A stretch of DNA of 42,317 bases from Streptomyces hilarionis (GCF_024539675.1 NZ_JAHHIT010000087.1:1-42317), one strand, 5' to 3'; positions 9,162 to 16,667 are shown, counted from the stretch's first letter. The notes: generated from the letters alone by a model not told the origin. Numbers and translations are program-made.

Positions 9162-10138
9162 ACGGCGGCCTCCCGGCGGATGCGGGCCCGCAGGTCGGTG
9201 AGTGCGGTCCGCAGCTTCTGCGACGGCGTCGGCGGCAGGGACCGGGTGGCGCCCCGGGCGTAGTGCCGCTCGACGTAGAACTGGATGACGGAGACGAGGC
9301 TGGTCAGGACGAGGTACCAGACGGTGACGACCAGAAGCAGCGGCACGATGTCGCCCGGGTAGGTGGCGCCCAGGGTCTGCGCGGTGCCGAACAGGTCGAG
9401 CAGTGACACGTAGAAGACCAGTGAGGTGGCCTTGACCAGCCCGATCAGCTGGTTGACGTAGTTGGGGACGATCGAGCGCAGGGCCTGCGGGAAGACGATC
9501 CTCCAGAACTGGTAGCGCCGGGGCAGTCCGAGCGCGGCGGCCGCCTCGTGCTGGCCCTGGTCGACGGAGAGGATGCCGCCGCGGACCACTTCGGCGGCGT
9601 AGGCCGCCTCGTTGAGGCTGAGGCCGACGACGGCGATCACCATGTCGGTGGCGAGCCGGGACTCGTCGAAGCGGACGAACGCCGGGCCGAAGGGGACGCC
9701 CAGGCTCAACGTCTGGTACAGGGCGCTGAAGTTGTAGAGGAAGAGCAGCACCACGATCAGCGGGATGGAGCGCAGCGCCCAGACGTAGGTCCAGCTGACG
9801 GCGCGCAGCACCGGGCTCTTCGAGAGCCGGGCGAGGGCGAGCACGACACCGCCGAGCAGTCCCAGCACCGCGCTGTAGGCGGCCACTTCGAGCGTGACGA
9901 GCAGTCCGTCGAGGATCACGGGCCGCAGGAACCAGTAGCCGAAGCGGTCCCACTGGTAGAAGGGGTTGGAGATCAGGCCGTGCGCGAACTGCGCCACCAG
10001 GACCAGGGCGACGGCGGTGGCGATCCAGCGGCCCGGCCGGCGCAGCGGCTGGACCCGTTGCGCCCGCGGCTCGTCCGGGGGGATGTCGGCGGCGGGCGCG
10101 GCCTCGGCGAGGGTCACGACGCCTGGGGGTTCACTCAT
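9158..10138 (-). CDS. Amino-acid ABC transporter permease
   Basis: This is a 326-aa inner-membrane permease of the His/Glu/Gln/Arg/opine family. A charged N-terminal tail of about 35 residues is followed by several hydrophobic helices. The cytoplasmic EAA coupling motif is visible as EAAAALGLPRRYQFWRIV. Only one permease gene is present, so it probably works as a homodimer. The ATG at 10138 has GGAG upstream. It is the first large gene of the operon. Ahead of it, on the same strand, are a hairpin, a leader-peptide gene and a SAM-type riboswitch, which suggests control by the sulfur or methionine state of the cell. Its stop overlaps the ATPase start. Confidence 0.9.
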   Translation of the reverse strand: MSEPPGVVTLAEAAPAADIPPDEPRAQRVQPLRRPGRWIATAVALVLVAQFAHGLISNPFYQWDRFGYWFLRPVILDGLLVTLEVAAYSAVLGLLGGVVLALARLSKSPVLRAVSWTYVWALRSIPLIVVLLFLYNFSALYQTLSLGVPFGPAFVRFDESRLATDMVIAVVGLSLNEAAYAAEVVRGGILSVDQGQHEAAAALGLPRRYQFWRIVFPQALRSIVPNYVNQLIGLVKATSLVFYVSLLDLFGTAQTLGATYPGDIVPLLLVVTVWYLVLTSLVSVIQFYVERHYARGATRSLPPTPSQKLRTALTDLRARIRREAAV

Positions 10139-10277
10139 GGAGGGCTCCGGCGGGAGTGGGCACCCCGGGTCACGGCGGGCGCGGGCGGCCCCGCGCGTCC
10201 GGGCGGCGGGGACCGCTGCGGGAGCGCGTGGGCACGGCGCACGGACGCGTGCCGATGACGGGGTGGGGCGGGCAACG

Positions 10278-10299
10278 GGACACCGCTCGGGCGGTGTCC
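10278..10299 (-). terminator. Hairpin between leader peptide and permease (possible attenuator)
   Basis: A perfect 9-bp stem, GGACACCGC with GCGGTGTCC, has a 4-nt loop. It sits 34 nt past the stop of the leader peptide and about 140 nt before the permease start. The position fits an attenuator or intrinsic terminator controlled from the leader. There is no T-tract and I did not identify a competing antiterminator fold. Confidence 0.55.
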
Positions 10300-10333
10300 G
10301 TCAGGAACGCGGGGCGGGGCGGAAGGCTGGGCT

Positions 10334-10483
10334 TCAGCCCCGGCGGCGGGCACGGCCCGGCGCGGTACACAGTGCGCTGTTCACCCGCAGCAGGTCGACG
10401 GCACGGTCGCCGACCAGGATGTCGAGGTACGGACGGAGGCAGCCCAGAGGGCGGCGGGGGGCCGTCCGGTGAGCTGCGTCCAT
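10334..10483 (-). CDS. Short leader peptide of the sulfur-linked ABC operon
   Basis: This 49-aa ORF starts at ATG 10483 behind a strong GGAGAAGG ribosome site. Its core DRAVDLLRVNSALC matches, as I remember it, the pattern of short Streptomyces 'putative leader peptides' (R-x-V/I-D-L-x-R-V-x-S-A-x-C) found before sulfate, sulfonate and cysteine genes. It holds Cys at positions 15 and 39. It lies downstream of a SAM-type riboswitch and upstream of a hairpin and the importer. The role is inferred: ribosome progress at the Cys codon could sense charged tRNA-Cys and set readthrough into the operon. The tail after the motif (TAPGRARRRG) is arginine-rich. The ORF and ribosome site are seen directly; the regulatory role is not. 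Confidence 0.72.
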   Translation of the reverse strand: MDAAHRTAPRRPLGCLRPYLDILVGDRAVDLLRVNSALCTAPGRARRRG

Positions 10484-10540
10484 GTCCTTCTCCGTCACTG
10501 TCACGGCCACGGGGGCCCTCGCGCTTACCGGCGCGTCGTC

Positions 10541-10636
10541 ACCGACGCGTCGGTCCGGTCGTCACCTGGGGCACCCCACCGCGGAGCGAGGGTTGCCGGT
10601 CAGCAAGCCAGGGCTTGTCGCTGACGCTCATGACCG
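10541..10636 (-). ncRNA. SAM-I/SAM-IV-type riboswitch
   Basis: Read on the minus strand, the region has the layout of the SAM-I/SAM-IV aptamer superfamily. A closing stem CGGTC (10636-10632) pairs with GACCG (10560-10556). Just inside is the conserved ATGAG. A hairpin arm pairs GTCAGC with GCTGAC (10625-10620 with 10604-10599), continued by AAGCC/GGCTT. Then come the hallmark CCGGCAACCC and a GGGGTGCCCC hairpin before GGTGACGACC. A 14-nt self-complementary element (10541-10554) follows the closing stem, where SAM-IV RNAs carry an extra 3' stem. In Streptomyces such RNAs precede methionine and sulfur genes and repress when SAM is plentiful. The leader peptide and ABC/monooxygenase operon lie downstream. 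The exact subclass needs a covariance search. Confidence 0.82.
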
Positions 10637-10703
10637 TTCTGGTCTGCAAGTAAGCCAGCCGCCCGACGGGATGTCAACGTCCTGTCCACCGACTGGACCG
10701 CTC

Positions 10704-11603
10704 TCAGGGCCGGTTGACCTGCGGTCGGATCGCGGCGCCGTCCGCCGCGTGGGTCGCCCAGTCCAGGATCTGGACGGCGGCGCCGGCGGCCTCCAGGCCC
10801 TGACAGCGGGCGTGGTGGCGGCGCGCGACGGCGTCCAGGTCGAGGTGCGCGCCGAAGGCCGGCAGGGCGGCCAGCCGGCGGGCGTAGGCCCACAGGGCCG
10901 GGTGGTCGGCGATGCGGCGCACGGCCTCGGCGTCGAGGTGGCACCGGTGGACGGTGTCGAGCTGGACCAGCGCCACCCACAACTCCACGTCCGCGGCCGT
11001 CACCTGATCGCTGATCAGGTATCGGTGGGCGCCCAGTCCGCTCTCCAGCACGCCGAGCGTGGCGAGGAGCGCGTCGAGGGCGGCCACGCGCTCGCCCTCC
11101 CCGGCGTCGGCCGCTCCGGCCCGCTGGGCGGCCGCCTCGACGCCCTGTGCGCACATCCGCTCGACGGCCTCGATCTGGGACTCCGCGCCGCACGGGTACA
11201 GCGCGGCCCGGCCGCCGCCGAACCTGCGGGCCAGGTCGCGGGCGATGTCGGGTCCGTGGCTGCTGACGATGCGCCCCGACCAGTCGTCGCTGAGCACCGG
11301 GGCCAGGGCCGGTCCGGTGTAGTGGTGCGCGCTGGCGTCGTACAGGGGGCGCAGCGCGGAGTGACCGCCGTCGGGGCAGTCGGGGACGGCCGGCAGGAAG
11401 GTGACCGGGCAGACCGCGTCCAGGCCGAGGAGGCTGTGGGTGACGGCGATGCGCAGACAGTCGGGGTCGGCCGCCGCCAGGTGGAGCCGGTAGCGGCGCG
11501 GCACGGCGTAGTGGCCGCTGCGGGCGTCCCGGCCGATCCGGCCGCGGAAGGCGGGCGCGGGGCGGGCGGACGGCTGGGCGGCGGTCGCCGGTGTGACGGA
11601 CAT
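10704..11603 (-). CDS. Glutathionyl-hydroquinone reductase-like (ECM4/YqjG family) protein
   Basis: This 299-aa protein has the thioredoxin-like N-terminal plus helical C-terminal layout of Xi-class glutathione transferases. Seen are the N-terminal GRIGRDARSGHYAV, the segment WSGRIVSSHGPDIARDL, and the C-terminal YLISDQVTAADVELWVALVQLD and YARRLAALPAFG. The usual active-site CPWAHR is replaced by DPDCLR, so the catalytic Cys is missing at its normal place and a Cys sits three residues later (Cys49). Actinomycetes use mycothiol, so the thiol partner may differ. The ATG at 11603 has GGGGAGAG upstream. A 7-bp hairpin (11622-11640) and a leader peptide (11746-11868) lie ahead of it, tying it to sulfur control. 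Family is fairly firm, activity uncertain. Confidence 0.78.
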   Translation of the reverse strand: MSVTPATAAQPSARPAPAFRGRIGRDARSGHYAVPRRYRLHLAAADPDCLRIAVTHSLLGLDAVCPVTFLPAVPDCPDGGHSALRPLYDASAHHYTGPALAPVLSDDWSGRIVSSHGPDIARDLARRFGGGRAALYPCGAESQIEAVERMCAQGVEAAAQRAGAADAGEGERVAALDALLATLGVLESGLGAHRYLISDQVTAADVELWVALVQLDTVHRCHLDAEAVRRIADHPALWAYARRLAALPAFGAHLDLDAVARRHHARCQGLEAAGAAVQILDWATHAADGAAIRPQVNRP

Positions 11604-11745
11604 GACTCTCCCCGGGGCGGGGCGCACGGTGGACGTGCGCGCGGCGGATGCGACGTCGAGGGTGCGGGACCTGGTCACGCGCGCCGGGCCCGGACGTGCC
11701 CGTGGGGCGCCGCCGGTGCGGCTGGGCGCGGGGAGGAGGCCCGCC

Positions 11746-11868
11746 TCAGCCCTGGGACCCGATCGCGCTGCACACGCGCTGCAGGTCGATGTGACGGCGG
11801 GAGGTGAGCAGGGGCGACGAGCACGCCGTGCGGCTCGCGCGGCCGATGACCGGCTCCAGTCGCCCCAT
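11746..11868 (-). CDS. Short leader peptide upstream of the ECM4-like gene
   Basis: This 40-aa ORF starts at ATG 11868 after AGGGAAAG. Its C-terminal part, TSRRHIDLQRVCSAIG, is a close match to the actinobacterial sulfur-gene leader-peptide pattern RRHIDL-x-RV-x-SAI. It ends 142 nt before the ECM4-like start. Cys residues lie at 16 and 33; the final Cys of the common pattern is replaced by Gly. It is the second such leader in this window. A role in cysteine-responsive attenuation is inferred from family and position. Confidence 0.75.
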   Translation of the reverse strand: MGRLEPVIGRASRTACSSPLLTSRRHIDLQRVCSAIGSQG

Positions 11869-12085
11869 CGCTTTCCCTACCTGTTCACTAGGATTCCCGG
11901 AACGAGTGTCGATCCGCCCCGAGCCCCCGTCAAGAGGGCGTCCACCCAGTGAATACGCGCGGGCTCGAAGGCCGGCCGAGCGGAGGGGGAGGCCCCGGCC
12001 GGGACCCGGCCGGACGCCGTGCGCGCGGCGAGGGAGGCCGGGGGCGGGCGGCGCGGGACGCCACCGGCCCGCACGAGGAGCTCGG
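11869..12085. other. Intergenic region with no gene recognised
   Basis: This stretch lies between the leader peptide and the terminator of the kinase operon. It presumably holds the minus-strand promoter for the leader peptide and ECM4-like gene near its left end, where the sequence is locally less GC-rich. I see no convincing coding region. Confidence 0.5.
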
Positions 12086-12120
12086 CGGCCCGCACGGCCC
12101 GCTTCCGGCCGTGCGGGCCG
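12086..12120 (-). terminator. Strong hairpin terminator of the aldolase-kinase operon
   Basis: A perfect 14-bp stem (CGGCCCGCACGGCC with its complement) has a 7-nt loop. It begins 25 nt past the kinase stop codon. It is one of the two strongest hairpins in the window. Confidence 0.8.
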
Positions 12121-12145
12121 ACGCGTCAGGACCGCGGGCGTCGGT

Positions 12146-13075
12146 TCACTGGCGGGGCTTGCGGGTCGCCGCGAACGCGTCGGCGGCCGCGAGGTCGAAG
12201 TCGCCGTGGTCGCTGCCGAGACCCTGCGCCACGAGAGCGGCGGCGGCGCTGCCGAGGACCGCCGCGTCCCCCGGGGTGCGGCCGAGGGCCACGCCCCGCA
12301 GATAGCCCGCCGAGAAGGCGTCTCCGCAGCCGGTGGTGTCGACGACGTCGATCTCGAAGGCCGGCACCGGCTCCGCGCCGTCGGCGGTGACCACCAGCGC
12401 TCCGTCCCCGCCGCGGGTGACGGCGACGACGCCCGCACCCGCGCCGAGCAGCTTGCGCGCCCCCGTCAGCAGGTCGCTCTCGCCGGTGAAGCCGAGGACC
12501 TGGTCCTCGTTGGGCAGCAGGTGGTCGATGTGGGGCAGGGCCGCCTCGATCTGCTCGAAGCTGCCCAGGACACCGGGAGCGAGCAGGTCCACCGAGGTGA
12601 CGACGCCGTGCTCCTTGGCGAAGGACAGGATGCGGGCGGCGACGTCGACGCCGATCAGCTCCGGTCCGCCCAGATGCAGGTGGGTGGCCTCGGCGAGGGC
12701 CTCCCAGGGGACGTCGTCCAGTCCGTAGGTGATGTTGGCGCCGAGCAGGTGCAGCGAGGGCCGGTCGCCGTTGGGCCGGATCGGCAGGACGCTCGCGGAG
12801 GTGGCGGTGTCGGTGCGGCGGACCAGGAACTCGGTGTCCACGCCCGCCCGTTCGAGAAGGAGCGCCAGCATGTCCCCGGTCGGGTCCGAGCCGACGGCTC
12901 CCGCGCTGCGCACCTGGGCGCCCAGCTTGGCGAGGGTGAGGGCGGTCCCGCCGGCGGTCCCGGCCGCGGTCATCCGGATGTCCTCGACCAGGGTCGCGCC
13001 CTGGCCCTCGGGTATCTCCTGCACGGGCCGGACCAGCACGTCCAGCACGTGCACGCCCATCGTGAAGACCTTCAT
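12146..13075 (-). CDS. PfkB-family carbohydrate kinase
   Basis: This 309-aa ribokinase/PfkB-type sugar kinase transfers phosphate from ATP to a sugar or sugar-acid hydroxyl. The C-terminal PfkB signature DTTGCGDAFSAGYLRG is intact, with the catalytic Asp at residue 252. The N-terminal glycine-rich substrate and lid region reads TAAGTAGGTALTLAKLGAQV. The start ATG at 13075 overlaps the aldolase stop by 4 nt (ATGA), so the two are translated together. The pair suggests phosphorylation of a sugar followed by aldol cleavage, or the reverse order in a salvage route; the actual sugar is not recognisable. Expression is probably controlled by the divergent TetR gene at 13844. A strong hairpin follows the stop. 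Confidence 0.9.
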   Translation of the reverse strand: MKVFTMGVHVLDVLVRPVQEIPEGQGATLVEDIRMTAAGTAGGTALTLAKLGAQVRSAGAVGSDPTGDMLALLLERAGVDTEFLVRRTDTATSASVLPIRPNGDRPSLHLLGANITYGLDDVPWEALAEATHLHLGGPELIGVDVAARILSFAKEHGVVTSVDLLAPGVLGSFEQIEAALPHIDHLLPNEDQVLGFTGESDLLTGARKLLGAGAGVVAVTRGGDGALVVTADGAEPVPAFEIDVVDTTGCGDAFSAGYLRGVALGRTPGDAAVLGSAAAALVAQGLGSDHGDFDLAAADAFAATRKPRQ

Positions 13076-13785
13076 CGGCTCTCCCCCTTCGTCGGCTCTG
13101 GTTCCTCTACGGGTCGTGCGGACGGCACGGGCTGGGTGGCGCCGTAGCCGCGGGCCAGGGCGGCCTCGATGACGGCGCCCTGCTGCCGTTCGTCGAGGAC
13201 GCGTGGCGCTCCCATGGCGGCCGCGTTCCGGTAGACGCCGCAGGCCCATTCGAGCAGGAGCGCGTTCTCGACGGCGTCGTCGAGGGTCCTCCCGTGGGTC
13301 ACCGCGCCGTGGTTGGCCATCAGGGCGGCGCTGCGGCCGTCGAGCGCGGCGAGCACCGACCCGGCCAGCTCGGGGGTGCCGAAGGTGGCGTACGGCGCGA
13401 CGCGCACCGCACCACCGAGGGTCAGCAACTGGTAGTGGATGCACGGGAGTTCGTCGAGCACGCAGGAGACGGCGGTGGCCATCGGAGCGTGGGTGTGGAC
13501 GACCGCGCCGACGCCGTAGCGGCGGTAGACGCCGAGGTGCAGGTCCAGTTCCGACGTCGGGCGCAGGTCTCCGGCGACGACGTTCCCGTCGAGGTCGACG
13601 ACGGTCACCTGGTCCGGGGTGAGCCGGGCGAGGACCGCTCCGGTCGCGGTGATCGCGACCCGGTCGTCGACGCGTGCGCTCACGTTCCCGGCCGTGCCGA
13701 TGAGGAGGCCCTCGGCCCCCAGACGCCGGCAGGCGTCCGCCACGGCGGCCCGCTCCTGACTCAGCTCCGAGCTTGAGGCGGTCAT
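13072..13785 (-). CDS. Class II aldolase/adducin-family protein
   Basis: This 237-aa zinc-dependent class II aldolase resembles fuculose-phosphate and ribulose-phosphate aldolases/epimerases. Zinc ligands are visible as HTHAP (His97, His99) and NHG (His159), with the acidic catalytic residue in TSELDLH (Glu79). The phosphate-binding region GTAGNVSAR (about 30-38) is also present. The start ATG at 13785 lies just downstream of a 21-bp inverted repeat shared with the divergent TetR gene. The C-terminal tail of about 20 residues is Pro/Glu-rich and probably disordered. It is coupled to the PfkB kinase by an ATGA overlap. The reaction class is well supported; the substrate is unknown. Confidence 0.9.
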   Translation of the reverse strand: MTASSSELSQERAAVADACRRLGAEGLLIGTAGNVSARVDDRVAITATGAVLARLTPDQVTVVDLDGNVVAGDLRPTSELDLHLGVYRRYGVGAVVHTHAPMATAVSCVLDELPCIHYQLLTLGGAVRVAPYATFGTPELAGSVLAALDGRSAALMANHGAVTHGRTLDDAVENALLLEWACGVYRNAAAMGAPRVLDERQQGAVIEAALARGYGATQPVPSARPVEEPEPTKGESR

Positions 13786-13803
13786 GGGCGCGAAGGTAGC
13801 GTA

Positions 13804-13824
13804 AACGTGAAACAAAGTCACGTT
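13804..13824. promoter_or_regulatory. Perfect inverted repeat, likely TetR operator
   Basis: AACGTGA and TCACGTT, 7-bp arms around a 7-nt spacer, lie in the 58-nt gap between the divergent aldolase and TetR genes. Position and symmetry fit an operator through which the TetR protein controls itself and the aldolase-kinase pair. Confidence 0.7.
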
Positions 13825-13843
13825 CAGGTTTGGAGGCAGTCCT

Positions 13844-14494
13844 TTGGTCCCGCCGACCACAGGCCCCGACGGCGGCGCACCCCTGCGCCGCACTCCCCGG
13901 CAGGCCCGCAGCAGGGCACGTCTGGCCCTGCTGCTGCGGGCCGCCGAGCGCATCCTGGTCGACGAGGGCGTGGAGGCGCTCACCACGACACGGGTCGCGG
14001 CCGAGGCGAAGGTGTCGGTCGGCTCCCTCTACCAGTACCTCCCCGACCGGGGCGCGATCATCGACGCCCTGGCCGCGGGGTACTTCGCCCGCCTCGAAGG
14101 CGTCATGGACGATCTGACCCGCGCCGCCGCCGATGAGCGCTGGGACGATCCGGTGGGCGTCCTCGTCGACACCTGCGCCGCCGTCTACCGCACCGAACAC
14201 GGTTTCCGCGCCCTGTGGTTCGGCAGCGGGCTGACCGAGCGGACCCGGGCCGCGGACCGCGAGCACAAGCGACGCATGGCCGACGGCGTCCGCCGGGTCC
14301 TGCTCGCCCTGGGCGTGGCCGGGGACGACGAGCGGCTGGCGCGGGCGTGCCACGCCGCGGTCCTCGCCGCCGACGCGCTCGCGCAGGAGGCCTTCCGCCG
14401 CACCCCCGAAGGCGACGGCGAACTCCTCGACGAGGCCAAGACCATGCTGCGCGGCTACCTCACCGAGGTCGTCGCCCGGCACGACCCGCGGTAG
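13844..14494 (+). CDS. TetR/AcrR-family transcriptional regulator
   Basis: This 216-aa TetR regulator has an N-terminal helix-turn-helix (ILVDEGVEALTTTRVAAEA followed by VSVGSLYQYLPDRGAII) and a helical ligand-binding C-terminus. The start is a TTG at 13844, supported by GGAGG 7 nt upstream; no ATG or GTG is better placed. The inverted repeat at 13804-13824 lies directly upstream and also in front of the divergent aldolase-kinase operon, so it probably autoregulates and represses that operon until a metabolite binds. The ligand is unknown. Confidence 0.9.
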   Translation: MVPPTTGPDGGAPLRRTPRQARSRARLALLLRAAERILVDEGVEALTTTRVAAEAKVSVGSLYQYLPDRGAIIDALAAGYFARLEGVMDDLTRAAADERWDDPVGVLVDTCAAVYRTEHGFRALWFGSGLTERTRAADREHKRRMADGVRRVLLALGVAGDDERLARACHAAVLAADALAQEAFRRTPEGDGELLDEAKTMLRGYLTEVVARHDPR

Positions 14495-14606
14495 GCGGGC
14501 GGCCGGGGGCGAAAGTCGCTCGCCGCGGCGCCGGCCGGTGGATACGGTCGGGCTCCCGGGCGGGCCGTTCCCCCTTCAGGCCCGCCGCACCAGGAAGGCG
14601 ATCCCC

Positions 14607-14963
14607 GTGACCCGGCAGCCCCGCCCCACGACCACCCTGTGGCGCCCCACCGGCCCGGTGGAGCTGGCGCTGGTGCGCGACCTCGCCTGGCGCGCCTGGC
14701 CGCCGCGCCTTCCCGAGCAGCCGATCTTCTATCCGGTGCTGAACGAGGACTACGCCGTCAGGATCGCCCGGGACTGGAACGTCAAGCACGACGGTGCGGG
14801 GTACGTGACCCGGTTCGAGGTCGACTCCGCGTTCCTGAGCCGCTACCCGGTCCAGCGCGCGGGCGGTCGCACGATCCTCGAACTGTGGGTTCCCGCCGAG
14901 GAGTTGCCCGAGTTCAACGCGCACATCGTGGGCCGGATCGAGGTCGTGCACGAGTTCCGCTGA
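14607..14963 (+). CDS. Small conserved actinobacterial protein of unknown function
   Basis: This is a 118-aa soluble protein. I chose the GTG at 14607 because AGGAAGG lies 8 nt upstream; an ATG at 14538 would add a poorly conserved-looking prefix. The segments WRAWPPRLPEQPIFYPVLN and ARDWNVKHDGAGYVTRFEV have the feel of a conserved Streptomyces family sometimes named 'ADP-ribosylation/crystallin J1', a name I regard as uninformative. There are no membrane segments, no Cys and no obvious catalytic motif. It stands alone, downstream of a TetR gene and convergent with a transporter gene. The coding call is good; function is unknown. Confidence 0.75.
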   Translation: MTRQPRPTTTLWRPTGPVELALVRDLAWRAWPPRLPEQPIFYPVLNEDYAVRIARDWNVKHDGAGYVTRFEVDSAFLSRYPVQRAGGRTILELWVPAEELPEFNAHIVGRIEVVHEFR

Positions 14964-15119
14964 CCGCCGGGGGTGACCGCCGGCCGCGACGGTGGACCGC
15001 CCCGCCGCGAGCGGCCGCCACCGCAGTCCCCCGCCGCCGAGCACCCCGTGGGCGCCGGGCCCCCGGAGCGGCCGCCCCCGAGGCCGGGGTCCGACCGGGC
15101 CGGGCCGTGCGGCCGTCCG

Positions 15120-16550
15120 TCACCGCACGGGGGCGGGCGCGGCGGACGGCGTCCGGCGGGCAGCCGGGCCCGAGGGGCGGGCGGCGCGGCGGACGGGGAC
15201 CAACAGGGCGGCGAGAGCGGCGCCCAGGCACAGCAGCGCCAGCAGGGTGAAGCCGTGGGTGTAGCCGGATTCGTACGGCAGTCCCGACGGCTGGAGCCGG
15301 CCGGTGACCAGCAGGCTCGTGACGGCGGCGCCGATGGAGCCGCCGATGGTGCGGATGTTGGCGTTCATGCCGGTGGCCGCACCGGTCTGCGCGGCGGGCA
15401 CGCTGCCGACGATCAGGTTGGCCATCGAGGCGAACGCCAGACCGATGCCCAGGCCGAACACGCCCGCCACGAGCGCGACCTGCCACTGCTCGTCGTGCCA
15501 GAGGGCGAGGAAGCCCAGGGCCAGCGCGCCCAGTGCGGCGCCGGCGGCGAGCAGGGCCTTGGCGCCCACGCGCGGTTCCAGACGGCCGCTGAGCACGCCG
15601 GAGACGAACATCGCGAGCAGCATCGGCAGCATGAGCAGCCCGGAGGCGGTGACGCTCGCGCCGAAGCCGTAGCCGGCGGTCCGCGACGTCTGGACGAACC
15701 CGGGCAGGAAGGACCAGATCGCGTACATGCCCGCGCCGAAGAGCAGGGCGGCGAGGTTCGTGGTCCACACCGCCGGCAGGCGCATGATGCGCAGGTCGAT
15801 CAGCGGGGAGCGGGAGCGGGCCTCGACCGTGAGCCACAGCGCGAGGAGCACGGCCGCGAGCAGCAGCAGGCCGGTCACCCGGGCCGAGCCCCAGCCCCAG
15901 ACGCCCGCCCGGCTGAGCGGCAGCAGCAGGGCGACCAGCCAGCCCGACAGCAGCAGGGCGCCGAGCCAGTTGACGCTGCCCTGCGCCCGGTCGCGGGACT
16001 CGGGGACGTACCGCAGGGCGATCAGCGCGGCCGCGGCGACGATGCCCACGGGGATCCAGAAGAGCCAGCGGTAGTCGAGCGCGGTGACGATGGGTCCGGC
16101 CGCGACCATGCCGACGCCGCCGCCCGCGGCGATGACGGCGGACAGGTTGCTGATGGCGCCGGGCACCCGGGACGGGGCGAACTCGTCGCGGATGATGCCG
16201 AAGGAGAGGGGGAACAGGGCGCCGCCGACGCCCTGGATCACCCGGGCGACGATCAGGACGCCGATGTCGGGCGCGAGCGCGGCGAGCAGACAGCCGGCCA
16301 GGACGGCGAGCAGCACCCCGACGAGGGTGCGCTTCTTGCCGACGAGGTCGCCGACGCGGCCGAGGATCGGGGTGAAGACGGACGCGGACAGCAGATAGGC
16401 GGTCATCACCCAGGTCGCGGTGGACTGGGAGGTGTGCAGGGCGTGCTGGACGGTCGGCAGGGCCGGCGCTATCAGCGACTGGAGCATGGAGAACACGCCG
16501 GCACCGGCCGCGAGCACGGCGAAGGTGAGGCGCGTGGACGTGCGGGGCAT
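15120..16550 (-). CDS. DHA2-type MFS multidrug exporter
   Basis: This 476-aa major-facilitator exporter of the EmrB/QacA (14-helix) type drives proton-coupled efflux. Typical motifs are the N-terminal LIAPALPTV, motif A-like GRVGDLVGKKRTLVG and the central GVGGALFPLSFGIIRDEF. Numerous hydrophobic helices run along its length. The start ATG at 16550 has GAGAGG upstream; a longer in-frame version to 16658 would run through the operator palindromes and is rejected. It is divergent from the TetR gene at 16695 with two palindromic operators between them, the standard layout of a repressor-controlled drug pump. The substrate is unknown, and there is no direct link to the polyketide operon 2.6 kb away. 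Confidence 0.92.
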   Translation of the reverse strand: MPRTSTRLTFAVLAAGAGVFSMLQSLIAPALPTVQHALHTSQSTATWVMTAYLLSASVFTPILGRVGDLVGKKRTLVGVLLAVLAGCLLAALAPDIGVLIVARVIQGVGGALFPLSFGIIRDEFAPSRVPGAISNLSAVIAAGGGVGMVAAGPIVTALDYRWLFWIPVGIVAAAALIALRYVPESRDRAQGSVNWLGALLLSGWLVALLLPLSRAGVWGWGSARVTGLLLLAAVLLALWLTVEARSRSPLIDLRIMRLPAVWTTNLAALLFGAGMYAIWSFLPGFVQTSRTAGYGFGASVTASGLLMLPMLLAMFVSGVLSGRLEPRVGAKALLAAGAALGALALGFLALWHDEQWQVALVAGVFGLGIGLAFASMANLIVGSVPAAQTGAATGMNANIRTIGGSIGAAVTSLLVTGRLQPSGLPYESGYTHGFTLLALLCLGAALAALLVPVRRAARPSGPAARRTPSAAPAPVR

Positions 16551-16626
16551 GAGAAGCCTCTCGGAGGGACTCCCGGACACGGGAGACGAGAAGGGGAAAC
16601 GAGGAAGGGGCCTCGGGACTGTTAAA

Positions 16627-16667
16627 GTGGAGGCACCCCTCCACCATAGCGGAGGCATACCTCCGCT
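16627..16667. promoter_or_regulatory. Two tandem palindromic operators for the TetR regulator
   Basis: Two perfect palindromes share a GGAGG-N4-CCTCC core: GTGGAGGcaccCCTCCAC at 16627-16644 and AGCGGAGGcataCCTCCGCT at 16648-16667. Their centres are 22 bp apart, about two helical turns, so two dimers could bind one face. They lie between the divergent exporter and TetR genes. Confidence 0.85.

Noticed and set aside
10482..11807. Long plus-strand ORF through the riboswitch and ECM4-like gene
   Set aside because: It is antisense to supported features and its translation is low-complexity.
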